Assembly (NCBI RefSeq): GCF_035762905.1
Contig: NZ_DASUCC010000077.1
Span: 1-64,000 of the forward strand
From: DASYTH01 sp035762905
Lineage (GTDB): Bacteria; Actinomycetota; Actinomycetes; Mycobacteriales; Pseudonocardiaceae
Direction: 5' to 3'
Length of the DNA: 64,000 nt
A program made the position numbers and the translations under genes. Under the pieces are notes generated by a model. It ran no database searches, was not told where the DNA came from, and worked only from the letters and a program-made list of their open reading frames with translations. Position 1 is the first letter of the stretch. Every line of letters begins with the position of its first letter. Of this stretch, positions 44,772 through 52,458 are shown piece by piece.

Positions 44772-46448
44772 ATGGCGACGACGTTGGACTCTCGTCCTAC
44801 TGCCACCACATACGATGTGGAGGCCCTCGTGACGATGGCATGGAGTGGAAGGATCCGAGTTCCGCATTTCCAGCGAGACTTCCGCTGGAGCTGGGAAGAT
44901 GTACGGCGGCTGTTCGATAGCATAGTCAAGGGCTATCCAATTGGAAGCCTACTGCTATGGACTCGCAAAGCGTCACGTGACACAGTCCAGCTTGGTGCAC
45001 TTCGTATTGCTGCACCTGCGGCCAGCGATGCAATGTGGGTCGTCGACGGACAGCAGCGGCTCACGAGCCTGGCTAACGCATTGCACTCAGATGGTCAAAC
45101 GGATGTCAAATTTGCGCTCGCGTATGACCTTGTGCGGGAAGAGTTTGTGCGAACACCTGCCGTTGAGAACCCCCTTGTGATACCCCTGCCTGTATTGTTC
45201 AATTTGCAGCAGATCTTGAAGTGGTTCGCTAGATACGGCGAGATATCGGAGCGCTACCTTGACGAGGCGACGAATATAACTAGGCGAATTCGCCAGTTTG
45301 AAGTTCCTGCTTATCTCGTTAGCCAGGATAATCCATCGACACTTCAAGACATCTTTGACCGAATGAACAACTATGGTAAGCGGCTGTCACGCGCGGAAAT
45401 CTTCGCGGCACTCAATGCGGGCGATGAAGATCAAAACGACAGTTTGCCAGCTATCGAACGTATCGCTGAGCGGATCGACCTGGATCTAAAGTTCGGAAAG
45501 ATTGACAATGATACGGTCCTCAATGCGATTTTGGCGCGGCGAGGACCTGAGGTTAGGCGTGACATTCGTAGTGAGTTTACCAAGGAGAATGACGAGGGAC
45601 GTGACGCTGCTTACCAGGCAGGCGAGGAAGCGCTGCGGCGAGCCGTGTCATTTCTTCAAAATGAGGCCGGCGTGCCACATATCGCCATGCTTGCGTATCG
45701 GTATCTGATCGTGGTGCTGACACGGCTATTTGCGTTCCATCCTCAGCCGGACAGCAGACATCGTTTGTTGCTCAGGCGTTGGTACTGGCGGGCTGCTGCT
45801 GCCGGTCCCGAACGTTTTAAAGGCGGCACTCCAAATGCAGCTAGAGTTCTCTGTACGCAAGTGAGTGAAGCGAGCCTTTCAGATTCTGTGCAAGGGCTGT
45901 TGAGTGCCGTAAGTGGTGACACGCTTCGTACGCTCGATCTATCGCGATTCGCGACAAATGAGGCGGCTACGAAGATGCTTCTCTGTGTGTGGTGGGCGTC
46001 GTCTCCGCGCAACCCGCTGAGTGGGGAGCAGTATGAGTTGTCCGATCTATCGGAGAGTCTCATCGATCAACAAACAGCGCGGGATGCGGTTCGTTATATC
46101 GTGCAGCGTCGTACTGTATCTCCTGAATATCGCAAGTGGGCCGCGGCCCGAGCACTAATGCCGCAGCTCGATGTTGACATCAATGAAATAAGCAGTCTAC
46201 TTGCGGGCCCGTCATTGGATCTGGGTCATCATGGATGGGTCGAAGTGCTCGAGTCTCACGGGATAACACCTGATATGGCTTCGTATCTGGAGCAGGGTGA
46301 TGTGACGAGGTTTGTCCAGGAGCGCAATGACTTGCTAAAGGGAAGGGCTGCGCAATTTCTCTCGCTAATGGCCGAGGAAGAATTCGAAGACACTCCGCCA
46401 CTTGCCGAGTTCGAGGTGGACGACGAGGTAAGCGATGCCATTGATTGA
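44772..46448 (+). CDS. DUF262 (GmrS/ParB-like) protein, first gene of a two-gene cargo module
   Basis: 558 residues. The N-terminal DUF262 domain (about 12-215) has its hallmark motifs: IRVPHFQRDFRWSWEDVRRL (residues 28-47), the nucleotide-site DGQQRLTSL (92-100) and IFDRMNNYGKRLSRAEIF (194-211). DUF262 proteins, including the GmrS part of the GmrSD type IV restriction system, are ParB/sulfiredoxin-fold nucleotide-dependent modules common in phage defence. The C-terminal 340 residues show no HxxP-type DUF1524/HNH nuclease motif, so the usual effector is missing. Base composition differs sharply from the element backbone (one hand-counted line, 45241-45300, is 50% GC; 51241-51300 is 73%). Ribosome site GAGGAGG. 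It overlaps the HipA-like gene by 14 bp. Confidence 0.88.
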   Translation: MATTLDSRPTATTYDVEALVTMAWSGRIRVPHFQRDFRWSWEDVRRLFDSIVKGYPIGSLLLWTRKASRDTVQLGALRIAAPAASDAMWVVDGQQRLTSLANALHSDGQTDVKFALAYDLVREEFVRTPAVENPLVIPLPVLFNLQQILKWFARYGEISERYLDEATNITRRIRQFEVPAYLVSQDNPSTLQDIFDRMNNYGKRLSRAEIFAALNAGDEDQNDSLPAIERIAERIDLDLKFGKIDNDTVLNAILARRGPEVRRDIRSEFTKENDEGRDAAYQAGEEALRRAVSFLQNEAGVPHIAMLAYRYLIVVLTRLFAFHPQPDSRHRLLLRRWYWRAAAAGPERFKGGTPNAARVLCTQVSEASLSDSVQGLLSAVSGDTLRTLDLSRFATNEAATKMLLCVWWASSPRNPLSGEQYELSDLSESLIDQQTARDAVRYIVQRRTVSPEYRKWAAARALMPQLDVDINEISSLLAGPSLDLGHHGWVEVLESHGITPDMASYLEQGDVTRFVQERNDLLKGRAAQFLSLMAEEEFEDTPPLAEFEVDDEVSDAID

Positions 46449-47673
46449 AAGGCGGTATGGTGTTTGGCTGCATGCTGATCGAGTCGGAACGCTAAACCAG
46501 CGGGGTGACTATACCTGGTTTACGTTCTCCGACGACTATCTTGGTAATGCGGAGCGCGCGGTGCTAGGTCTGGCATTTGAGGAAGACTTGCACGCTCGGC
46601 ATTCAAGTGCTTTGCGCCTCCCGCCATGGTTCTCTAACCTCCTGCCAGAAGGTCCACTTAGAAATTGGATTGCACATGATCGGGCCGTATCCCCTGATCG
46701 TGAAATGGAGCTGCTTGCGCAGGTCGGGCGAGATTTGCCAGGAGCTGTCCAGGTGCTCGTTGAGGATCAACCCCCCGAGTTCCTAGATGAACTACGAATC
46801 GGTGACTCCTCCCCGGCGCTTAGCGTTCCTGAGAAGGCGGCCGCCGGATGGCGTTTTTCCTTGGCAGGCGTCGCCTTGAAATTTTCTATGCTTAAGAAAG
46901 GTGATCGCCTGGTGCTGCCGGCTTTTGGTCAGGGTGGCGATTGGATCGTCAAGTTGCCCGACCCGCTCTATGTCGACGTGCCACGGAATGAGCACACCAT
47001 GATGTCACTGGCTGCGGCGGCTGGTATCGAGGTTCCAGAACATGTTCTGGTTCCTCGCGAAAAATTGGACAGTCTTCCTGATGAGGCGTGGAGGGGCACT
47101 GAGACCTTAGCGTACGCTGTAAAGCGGTTCGATCGTGGAGAACGTCGCGCGTTGGTACACATCGAAGATCTGGCGCAAGTGCGAAACAGATATGCGGAAG
47201 CCAAGTACGAGGGAAACCTTGAAACCGTCGCAGCGTTGGTTTATCGCCGCCGCGACGAGGCAGCATTGCGGGAGTTTGCGAGGCGAGTGGCGTTCAACGT
47301 ACTCGTTTCTAACGGTGACGCACACCTTAAGAACTGGTCACTTATATATAGTCATCCCCGAATTCCCACCCTGTCGCCTGTGTACGATCTTGTAGCAACA
47401 GGCTATTACAAGATCGACGACGAGCCGGAGGACCTCGGTTTGAAATTCGGGGGAACAAGGCGGTTTGACCAGGTGAATTTGGGCTTTTTCAAGCGGCTGC
47501 AGGATAGGCTTGGCGCCTCGGCTGCTGACCTTCCCGGGTGTGTTGTCGAAACCGTCGATCGAGTGGCATCGGCGTGGCCGAAGGTAGCAGAGTTGCTGGA
47601 AGGAAATCAGCATTTGCAAGATTTCGTGGGCGTCAGTATTGACGCTCGCCGACGGAGTCTCCTTGGCTTGTAG
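46435..47673 (+). CDS. HipA-like Ser/Thr kinase without HipB
   Basis: 412 residues with the full HipA layout: an N-terminal HipA domain (LPPWFSNLLPEGPLRNWIA, 62-80), the Ser-containing RFSLAGVALKFSM loop (140-152), ATP-site Lys173 (DWIVKLPD), catalytic NGDAHLKNWSLIY with Asp295, and the metal-binding Asp318 in SPVYDLV. E. coli HipA phosphorylates glutamyl-tRNA synthetase and is held by the HTH antitoxin HipB. No HipB-like gene adjoins here; the DUF262 gene occupies that place and overlaps the start by 14 bp (ATG inside the preceding frame, GAGG upstream), so the two are translationally coupled. Same AT-richer composition as its partner. The kinase appears catalytically complete; its target is unknown. 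Confidence 0.9.
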   Translation: MPLIERRYGVWLHADRVGTLNQRGDYTWFTFSDDYLGNAERAVLGLAFEEDLHARHSSALRLPPWFSNLLPEGPLRNWIAHDRAVSPDREMELLAQVGRDLPGAVQVLVEDQPPEFLDELRIGDSSPALSVPEKAAAGWRFSLAGVALKFSMLKKGDRLVLPAFGQGGDWIVKLPDPLYVDVPRNEHTMMSLAAAAGIEVPEHVLVPREKLDSLPDEAWRGTETLAYAVKRFDRGERRALVHIEDLAQVRNRYAEAKYEGNLETVAALVYRRRDEAALREFARRVAFNVLVSNGDAHLKNWSLIYSHPRIPTLSPVYDLVATGYYKIDDEPEDLGLKFGGTRRFDQVNLGFFKRLQDRLGASAADLPGCVVETVDRVASAWPKVAELLEGNQHLQDFVGVSIDARRRSLLGL

Positions 47674-47707
47674 CAAGCGAGCTGCAGTTACCCGCTGGTC
47701 GGATCGG

Positions 47708-48178
47708 CTACGTGTAGTAAGTGGTGGCGCGATGGGCCAGGCCATGGTTGAGGCGGAGGCGGATAGTGGGGTGGATGTTGAGTCTGTCGAGGTCGGTGGG
47801 GGCGATCCAAAGGACTTCGCTGGACTCGGTGCTGGTGCGGAGTTGGCCGCCGGTGGGGCGGGCGCGGAAGCAGATGGAGAACTCTTGGCGGACTTCGCCG
47901 TTGGTGAAGGCGATGACGTGGGCGGGGTCGGAGTAGATGCCGATGAGGCCGGTGACTTCGACTGACAGGCCGGTCTCCTCTTGGACTTCGCGGGTGACGG
48001 TCTGGGTGAGGGTTTCGCCGATCTCTTGGGCGCCGCCGGGGATGGCGTAGAGGTCGTTGTCGGTGCGGCGTATGAGCAGCACGCGGCCGGTGTCGTCTTG
48101 GACGAACGCGGTGACGGCGACGACGATGCTGTTGGCCTTGGGGGCGTGAGGGTCGTTGTAGTAGTCGACGCGGGCCAT
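47708..48178 (-). CDS. Nudix hydrolase, candidate Pif-type transfer-immunity factor
   Basis: 156 residues with a perfect Nudix box at residues 49-71 (G, five residues, E55, seven residues, R63-E64, E67-E68, G70-L71). Nudix enzymes hydrolyse nucleoside diphosphates linked to another moiety. In pSAM2 the Nudix protein Pif stops redundant transfer between cells already carrying the element, and this gene sits in the matching part of an AICE, so that role is the leading inference. It follows the HTH regulator by nine bases on the same strand. Metabolite clean-up is the alternative. Confidence 0.88.
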   Translation of the reverse strand: MARVDYYNDPHAPKANSIVVAVTAFVQDDTGRVLLIRRTDNDLYAIPGGAQEIGETLTQTVTREVQEETGLSVEVTGLIGIYSDPAHVIAFTNGEVRQEFSICFRARPTGGQLRTSTESSEVLWIAPTDLDRLNIHPTIRLRLNHGLAHRATTYYT

Positions 48179-48187
48179 GATCCCTGC

Positions 48188-48931
48188 TTACCACTTGGGC
48201 GGCTTGGCCGCGTTCCACACGCTGTCGAAGCTCTCGGAGTAGGTGTCGAAGAGGTCGCCGCCGGCGAGCTGGCGGAGGTGCAGCAGGGGGGCATGGGCGG
48301 CGGCGAAACCGTAGACGTGGGTGTTGACCAACATCTCGTCGTCGAAGCGGTAGATCGAGTTGTACAGCGTGGTGCCGTGGCAGCGGATCTCGACGCCGGA
48401 CACGCCGTCCAGCGGGCGGAAGTAGGTCAGGGCGTTGCCGACCTTGGCGGGGATCGCGGTCTTGGCCAGGCCTTCCTCGACGCTGCGGCGGGCGACTTCG
48501 CGGCTGGTGGGGTCGCCGAGCATGATGCGGATCTTGGCGCCGTCCCCGGCTTTGCGGCGTAGGCGCTTGATCAGCGTCGGGTTGTCGGTGAGGAACATCG
48601 CGGCGTAGACCAGGATCTCGATGTGTTCCTCGGCCTGGTCCAGGAGACGGTCCCACAGGTCGGCGGGGATGTTGTGGCGATGGGGGTAGACCTTGACGAT
48701 CTCCGATCCGCCGATCTCGGCCTTCCGTTCCGGGGCAACGGCATCCGGCCACAGGTAGTTCTCGGTCTCGCGGACCATGGCGGCGATTGCGTGCCGGTGA
48801 CGCGGGTACGGGATGCGGCCCTTGGTGATCCATCGTTCGACGGTCTTGGGGTCCACGCCCGTCGCCTTGGCGACGTGATCGAGGTCTAATCCATTGCGTA
48901 GCAAGGCGTCGCGTAGCCGCTCGTTCGGCAT
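48188..48931 (-). CDS. HTH regulator with phospholipase-D-like domain
   Basis: 247 residues. Residues 1-45 are a Cro/XRE-type HTH (LDLDHVAKATGVDPKTVERW). Residues 85-240 resemble the PLD-like fold of a family of actinomycete element regulators (ADLWDRLLDQAEEHIEILVY, GAKIRIMLGDPTSREV, IRCHGTTLYNSIYRFDDEM), with the canonical HxK degenerate (HGT), so catalysis is doubtful. It diverges from the activator gene across a region with GGACGT-type dyads and probably controls the switch between integrated and replicating states. Confidence 0.8.
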   Translation of the reverse strand: MPNERLRDALLRNGLDLDHVAKATGVDPKTVERWITKGRIPYPRHRHAIAAMVRETENYLWPDAVAPERKAEIGGSEIVKVYPHRHNIPADLWDRLLDQAEEHIEILVYAAMFLTDNPTLIKRLRRKAGDGAKIRIMLGDPTSREVARRSVEEGLAKTAIPAKVGNALTYFRPLDGVSGVEIRCHGTTLYNSIYRFDDEMLVNTHVYGFAAAHAPLLHLRQLAGGDLFDTYSESFDSVWNAAKPPKW

Positions 48932-48968
48932 CGCACCTCCGCAGAGACGAGTAGGGACGTCTCAAGGG

Positions 48969-48997
48969 TAGCAAGGACGTCCGTAGATGTCCTGCTA
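48969..48997. promoter_or_regulatory. Operator-like dyad between regulator and activator genes
   Basis: TAGCAAGGACGT and ATGTCCTGCTA form an imperfect inverted repeat; GTAGGGACGTCTC lies just to the left (48951-48963). The repeated GGACGT half-sites in the only divergent gap of the backbone suggest where the HTH regulator binds. Confidence 0.5.
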
Positions 48998-49075
48998 TGC
49001 GGTGCTTGCGTCCTCCGGAAATGCCGAAAGTGGAGAGTGCCCGGAACGGCCGGGCACCGACAACTGGAGGCAGAC

Positions 49076-49486
49076 ATGCCACTCATCCCGACCCGGTTTG
49101 CTGTGGACTTCGGCGAGGTCTTCCCGTACGGCGCGTTCGTGCTCGGCGTGGAGGCTTCGATGGCGTTCTCGGCGGACGCGTCCGCGCCGAAGGTGCAGGA
49201 GCGGGACAAGGAGACCGGACAGCTCGTCTGGATCGTCCGCGCGCTGGACGCCAACGCCGACGCGGCCAAGTTCGGCGCCGAGTTCAAGGTCAAGATTAGC
49301 GCCGACCACCAGCCGGTGCCGCCGGCCAAGATCCAGGGCTTCCCGTTCGCGCCGGTGGAGTTCGACGGGCTGACGATCACCCCGTACGCGAACAACAAGG
49401 GGCGGATCGCGCACAGCTTCCGCGCGGCCGGCATGCGTGCGCCCGCCGGTGCGAAGTCGGGCCAGACCCAGAAGTCCGCCGCGTGA
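49076..49486 (+). CDS. pra: AICE replication/integration/excision activator (Pra type)
   Basis: 136 residues, matching the actinomycete protein usually annotated as plasmid replication, integration and excision activator, named Pra in pSAM2 (unrelated to the chromosomal proline-rich antigen). Typical stretches are MPLIPTRFAVDFGEVFPYG, AFVLGVEASMAF and the C-terminal GRIAHSFRAAGMRAPA. Start at ATG 49076, 6 nt after GGAGG. It heads the rightward operon whose genes mostly overlap by a few bases, and in pSAM2 it turns on rep, xis and int. Confidence 0.85.
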   Translation: MPLIPTRFAVDFGEVFPYGAFVLGVEASMAFSADASAPKVQERDKETGQLVWIVRALDANADAAKFGAEFKVKISADHQPVPPAKIQGFPFAPVEFDGLTITPYANNKGRIAHSFRAAGMRAPAGAKSGQTQKSAA

Positions 49487-49710
49487 TCGCGGCGGTGGCC
49501 GACATGCGAGACCTGGTGCACATGCATGTCACGGCCGATTTGCCGATCCGGGCCCGTGCACTGCCGTTCGCGGACCGCGTGGAGATCCGCTTCGGCAAGG
49601 CCTTCCCGGTCGTGCTGGTCGTCGACCGCGGTGCCCTGGAACGGCTCGGCGAGGTGATCCAGCACAGCCGCAGTGAGCTGGAGGCGGCCAACAGGAAGCA
49701 GGAGGACTGA
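49483..49710 (+). CDS. Small AICE protein (75 aa)
   Basis: 75 residues from a GTG overlapping the activator stop (GTGA). Predicted alpha/beta with a hydrophobic strand (FPVVLVVDRGALERLGEVI). Comparable small genes sit between the activator and tra gene in many AICEs, with no known role. Coding status rests on overlap, codon-position GC and conserved layout. Confidence 0.65.
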   Translation: MIAAVADMRDLVHMHVTADLPIRARALPFADRVEIRFGKAFPVVLVVDRGALERLGEVIQHSRSELEAANRKQED

Positions 49711-49713
49711 GCA

Positions 49714-49980
49714 GTGGGTTTCAACGTGACGTGCACGCCCGGCCGGGAATCGGCGGTGGCGTTCATGCAGGTCACGCCGGAGTTGCCGGCGCTGGTGCTC
49801 TACCTGGACCCGGTGAACATGGCCATCCAACTCCCAGCGATACCGGACGGTCCGCACATCCTGGCTCGGTTCTGCCGGGAGCTGTCACGGGAGGCCGGGC
49901 GGTTGGCAGATGCACTGGACCGGCCGGTCGAGGCGGCGTCGCGTCACGAGCCGCGCGGGGAGGCCGGCGCCGATGAGTGA
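49714..49980 (+). CDS. Small AICE protein (88 aa)
   Basis: 88 residues from GTG 49714 with GAGGACTGA just upstream. It begins MGFNVTCTPGRESAVAFMQV and carries a C-terminal helix (ILARFCRELSREAGRLADAL). No family recognised. Three bases separate it from the preceding gene and it overlaps the next by eight. Confidence 0.6.
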   Translation: MGFNVTCTPGRESAVAFMQVTPELPALVLYLDPVNMAIQLPAIPDGPHILARFCRELSREAGRLADALDRPVEAASRHEPRGEAGADE

Positions 49981-50233
49981 CCACAACGCGGCGTGGCAGG
50001 AAGTGCAGGCCTGCAAGACCTTGTTCCAGGTGCACGAGGCGCTGGGCCGGCTGCGGCCCTCGGCGACGGCGGATGTCGCGCGGTGGCGGGCCTACCGCCT
50101 GCGCAGCGCGAAGGCATACGAATGGATCGCCGACGTCGACCGGGGGCACCACCACGAGGCGCTCTACTGGGCGCGCCGTGAACGCGAGCAAGCCAGCCAG
50201 AACACGACAGGTGGGGGCGCCGATCGATCCTAA
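49973..50233 (+). CDS. Small AICE protein (86 aa), helical and Trp/Arg-rich
   Basis: 86 residues, start ATG 49973 inside the end of the previous gene. Mostly amphipathic helix (NAAWQEVQACKTLFQVHEAL, then RWRAYRLRSAKAYEWIADV), suggesting a small nucleic-acid or partner-binding protein. No function assigned. The operon pauses after it with a 157-bp gap holding a hairpin. Confidence 0.6.
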   Translation: MSDHNAAWQEVQACKTLFQVHEALGRLRPSATADVARWRAYRLRSAKAYEWIADVDRGHHHEALYWARREREQASQNTTGGGADRS

Positions 50234-50329
50234 CGAGACAAGCCATAAATCCAAATCAGACAGTGAACATGCGACGGCGCGTCGCGTGGCGATGACACAC
50301 GACTCCGTTGCCCTGCAAGGAATCGATAG

Positions 50330-50369
50330 GCGCAGAAGCGGCCGGCTACCAACCATTCCGCTTCTGCGC
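50330..50369. repeat. 12-bp perfect inverted repeat upstream of the tra segment
   Basis: GCGCAGAAGCGG (50330-50341) pairs with CCGCTTCTGCGC (50358-50369) around a 16-nt loop, in the only sizeable gap of the backbone operon and 21 bp before the zinc-ribbon start. It could attenuate read-through, bind a regulator or be part of a transfer locus. Confidence 0.65.
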
Positions 50370-50390
50370 TGTCCACCGGAGAAGGTGAAC

Positions 50391-50567
50391 ATGCACAGGC
50401 TAGAACCAACAGTCCCGGCCCCGCTAGAGGGGTCCCCTACTATTGCTCGTCCCCGCTGCGCGGCCTGCCGGCGCTTCGCCCGGCTGCGGCCTGGCGAGAC
50501 CCGGTGCGCCAAGTGCCGGGGAGAGCTGCCGCTGGACTTCACCCCGAGCGGCGGTGATCGGCGATGA
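50391..50567 (+). CDS. Small zinc-ribbon-like protein
   Basis: 58 residues with two CxxC pairs (CAAC at about 23-26 and CAKC at about 40-43), the pattern of a zinc ribbon. Start at ATG 50391 with GGAGAAGG upstream. The stop overlaps the traB start (ATGA), so it is coupled to the translocase. Role unknown; small Zn proteins just before tra are common in AICEs. Confidence 0.65.
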   Translation: MHRLEPTVPAPLEGSPTIARPRCAACRRFARLRPGETRCAKCRGELPLDFTPSGGDRR

Positions 50568-52063
50568 ACGGGCGGGAGTCGCGCTGGGTGGATCCGGCGC
50601 CGTTGGAGGTGTCGCGGCCGCGGTTGCCGTGGTGGACCATGCTGCCCGGCTGGGTCAAGCTCATCCTCTCGCCGCTGGCCCTGGTGATCCTCCTCGGCTG
50701 GTCCGGCTACCAGCTCGGCCGCGTCGTGTTCCGCTACCCGCTGACCCTCGCGGTGCTCGCGGCGGTCGGCTGGCTGTGGCAGGTGTTGGGCGAGTGGCCG
50801 CTGACCGTGCTCGGCGGCGTGCTGCTCGTCGGGTTGTTCGTGTGGTGGTGGCGGGCACGATCGTCGTTTGAGCGGTGGGTGCTGCCCCGGCCACGCACGG
50901 AGTTCCGCCGGTTCGTGATCTACGCCTGTCAGTGGCGCACGGTCATGCGGCTGTCCGAACTCACAAAGGACAAGCGTGGCAAGGAGCACCGGCCTCGACT
51001 GCGCCGGGTCCGCGCGGAGGGATGGCGGGATCTGGTGCGGGTCCGGATGATCAAAGGCCAGGCGCCGGAACAGTGGGAGCTGCACGCCTCCGGCCTGGCG
51101 CATTCGTTCCACGCTACGTCCTGCCGAGTGAGGGTCCGCAAGCCCGGCGTGCTGGAGTTGGACTTCATCCACCATGACCCGCTGGCGCGGCGTGTGCCGG
51201 TTCCGGCGCTGGCCGAGGATCCGGCGGCGGTGGACCTGCGGCGGGTGGTGATCGGGCGGACCGAGACCGGCAAGCCGTGGCGGCTCCAGCTGGTGGGTAC
51301 GCATGTGCTGACGGTGGGCGTGTCCGGGGCCGGCAAAGGGTCGTTGCTGTGGGCGGTCGCGTGGGCGTTGGCTCCGGCGATCCGGGCCGGCCGGGTCAAG
51401 TTGATCGGGATCGATCCCAAGGGCGGCATGGAGCTCGGCGCGGCCCCGGAGGTGTTCGACCGGGTGGTCTTCGACAACGGGTCGGTCGCGGTGACCCAGC
51501 TCGAATGGCTGGCGTTGGAGGTCAAACGGCGCGCCGAGTCGTATCGGGGTCGGCGGCGGGTGTGGACCCCGGAGACGGGTGATCCGTTCATCCTGCTCGT
51601 GATCGACGAGCTGGCTGACCTGATCGCGTACCAGCCGGACAAGGCCCTTCGGGACCGGGCGACCCGGGCGATCCAGACCATCACCTCGCAGGGGCGGGCG
51701 CCCGGGGTGTGCGTGCTGGGGCTGTTGCAGGACCCGCGCAAGGAGATCATCTCCTTCCGGCATCTGTTCTCCACCCGGGTCGCGATGCGGCTGGATGAGC
51801 CGGCGCAGGTGGACATGGTGCTCGGCGATGGGGTGCGACTGCGGGGCGCGAATGCGCACGAGATCAGCGAGAACACGCCGGGTGTGGCGTGGGTGAAGGA
51901 GGACGGCCGGCGTGAACCGGTGCGGGCCCGTGCGTTCCATGTCACCGATGACGACTTGGCCCAGCTCGTCTCCTATCTGATCGGGCGCTCGGCGCTGCCT
52001 TCGGCGGAGGTCCTGGCGTTCCCGGTGGCTGGTGGGGACTCGGATGGGGGTGCGGCGGCATGA
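50564..52063 (+). CDS. traB: TraB-like FtsK/SpoIIIE DNA translocase
   Basis: The conjugation motor of AICEs: a membrane-bound hexameric pump that moves double-stranded DNA between mycelia, binding specific 8-bp clt repeats. 499 residues: two or three N-terminal membrane helices (about 33-52, 59-75, 79-96), a linker, then the FtsK ATPase with Walker A VGVSGAGKGS (251-260) and Walker B LLVIDELADL (344-353). The QGRAPGVCVLGLLQDPRKEI and ISFRHLFSTRVAMR segments are typical. A gamma winged helix is not obvious at the C-terminus. Chained by ATGA overlaps to genes on both sides. Confidence 0.93.
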   Translation: MNGRESRWVDPAPLEVSRPRLPWWTMLPGWVKLILSPLALVILLGWSGYQLGRVVFRYPLTLAVLAAVGWLWQVLGEWPLTVLGGVLLVGLFVWWWRARSSFERWVLPRPRTEFRRFVIYACQWRTVMRLSELTKDKRGKEHRPRLRRVRAEGWRDLVRVRMIKGQAPEQWELHASGLAHSFHATSCRVRVRKPGVLELDFIHHDPLARRVPVPALAEDPAAVDLRRVVIGRTETGKPWRLQLVGTHVLTVGVSGAGKGSLLWAVAWALAPAIRAGRVKLIGIDPKGGMELGAAPEVFDRVVFDNGSVAVTQLEWLALEVKRRAESYRGRRRVWTPETGDPFILLVIDELADLIAYQPDKALRDRATRAIQTITSQGRAPGVCVLGLLQDPRKEIISFRHLFSTRVAMRLDEPAQVDMVLGDGVRLRGANAHEISENTPGVAWVKEDGRREPVRARAFHVTDDDLAQLVSYLIGRSALPSAEVLAFPVAGGDSDGGAAA

Positions 52064-52458
52064 GGACCAATGCGGACTTTGTGCGGCTGCTCGGTGCGAT
52101 CCGGGATCACCTGGCGGTGGTGGAGCCGGCCGGGGAGATCGCCTCGGTTGACGTGGTGATCAACTGGGTGGACGGCGAGGTCGTGTCGGTGCAGCTCGGC
52201 GAGGAGAAGTTGGCCGGGTTGGCGTCGGCGCTGCTGGACTGGGCACACGGGCTGTCCGAGCCGAGGGTGACCGTGTGGCGGGTGCCCGATGGCGAGTGCG
52301 TGCACCTGGTCGTGGCGGGCCGGCTGGTCGAGGAGACGGTCAAGATCTACGGCGGCGTCCCGTTCGAGCCGACCACCTTCGGGGATCTGCAGCCCGGCGG
52401 CCGACAGGGTGTTTCGCTGGGTGTGCTGCGCGGCTGGGCGTTGGGGGTGGCCGCATGA
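52060..52458 (+). CDS. Hypothetical AICE protein between traB and rep
   Basis: 132 residues, predicted alpha/beta with a central strand-turn-strand (VTVWRVPDGECVHLVVAGRL). ATGA overlaps at both ends (traB stop and rep start) support its reality. No domain recognised; position suggests an accessory to replication or transfer. Confidence 0.65.
   Translation: MRTNADFVRLLGAIRDHLAVVEPAGEIASVDVVINWVDGEVVSVQLGEEKLAGLASALLDWAHGLSEPRVTVWRVPDGECVHLVVAGRLVEETVKIYGGVPFEPTTFGDLQPGGRQGVSLGVLRGWALGVAA

Noticed and set aside
44772..46448. Complete GmrSD type IV restriction enzyme
   Set aside because: The DUF262 half is present, but I found no HNH/DUF1524 motif in the C-terminal region, and the partner gene encodes a kinase.
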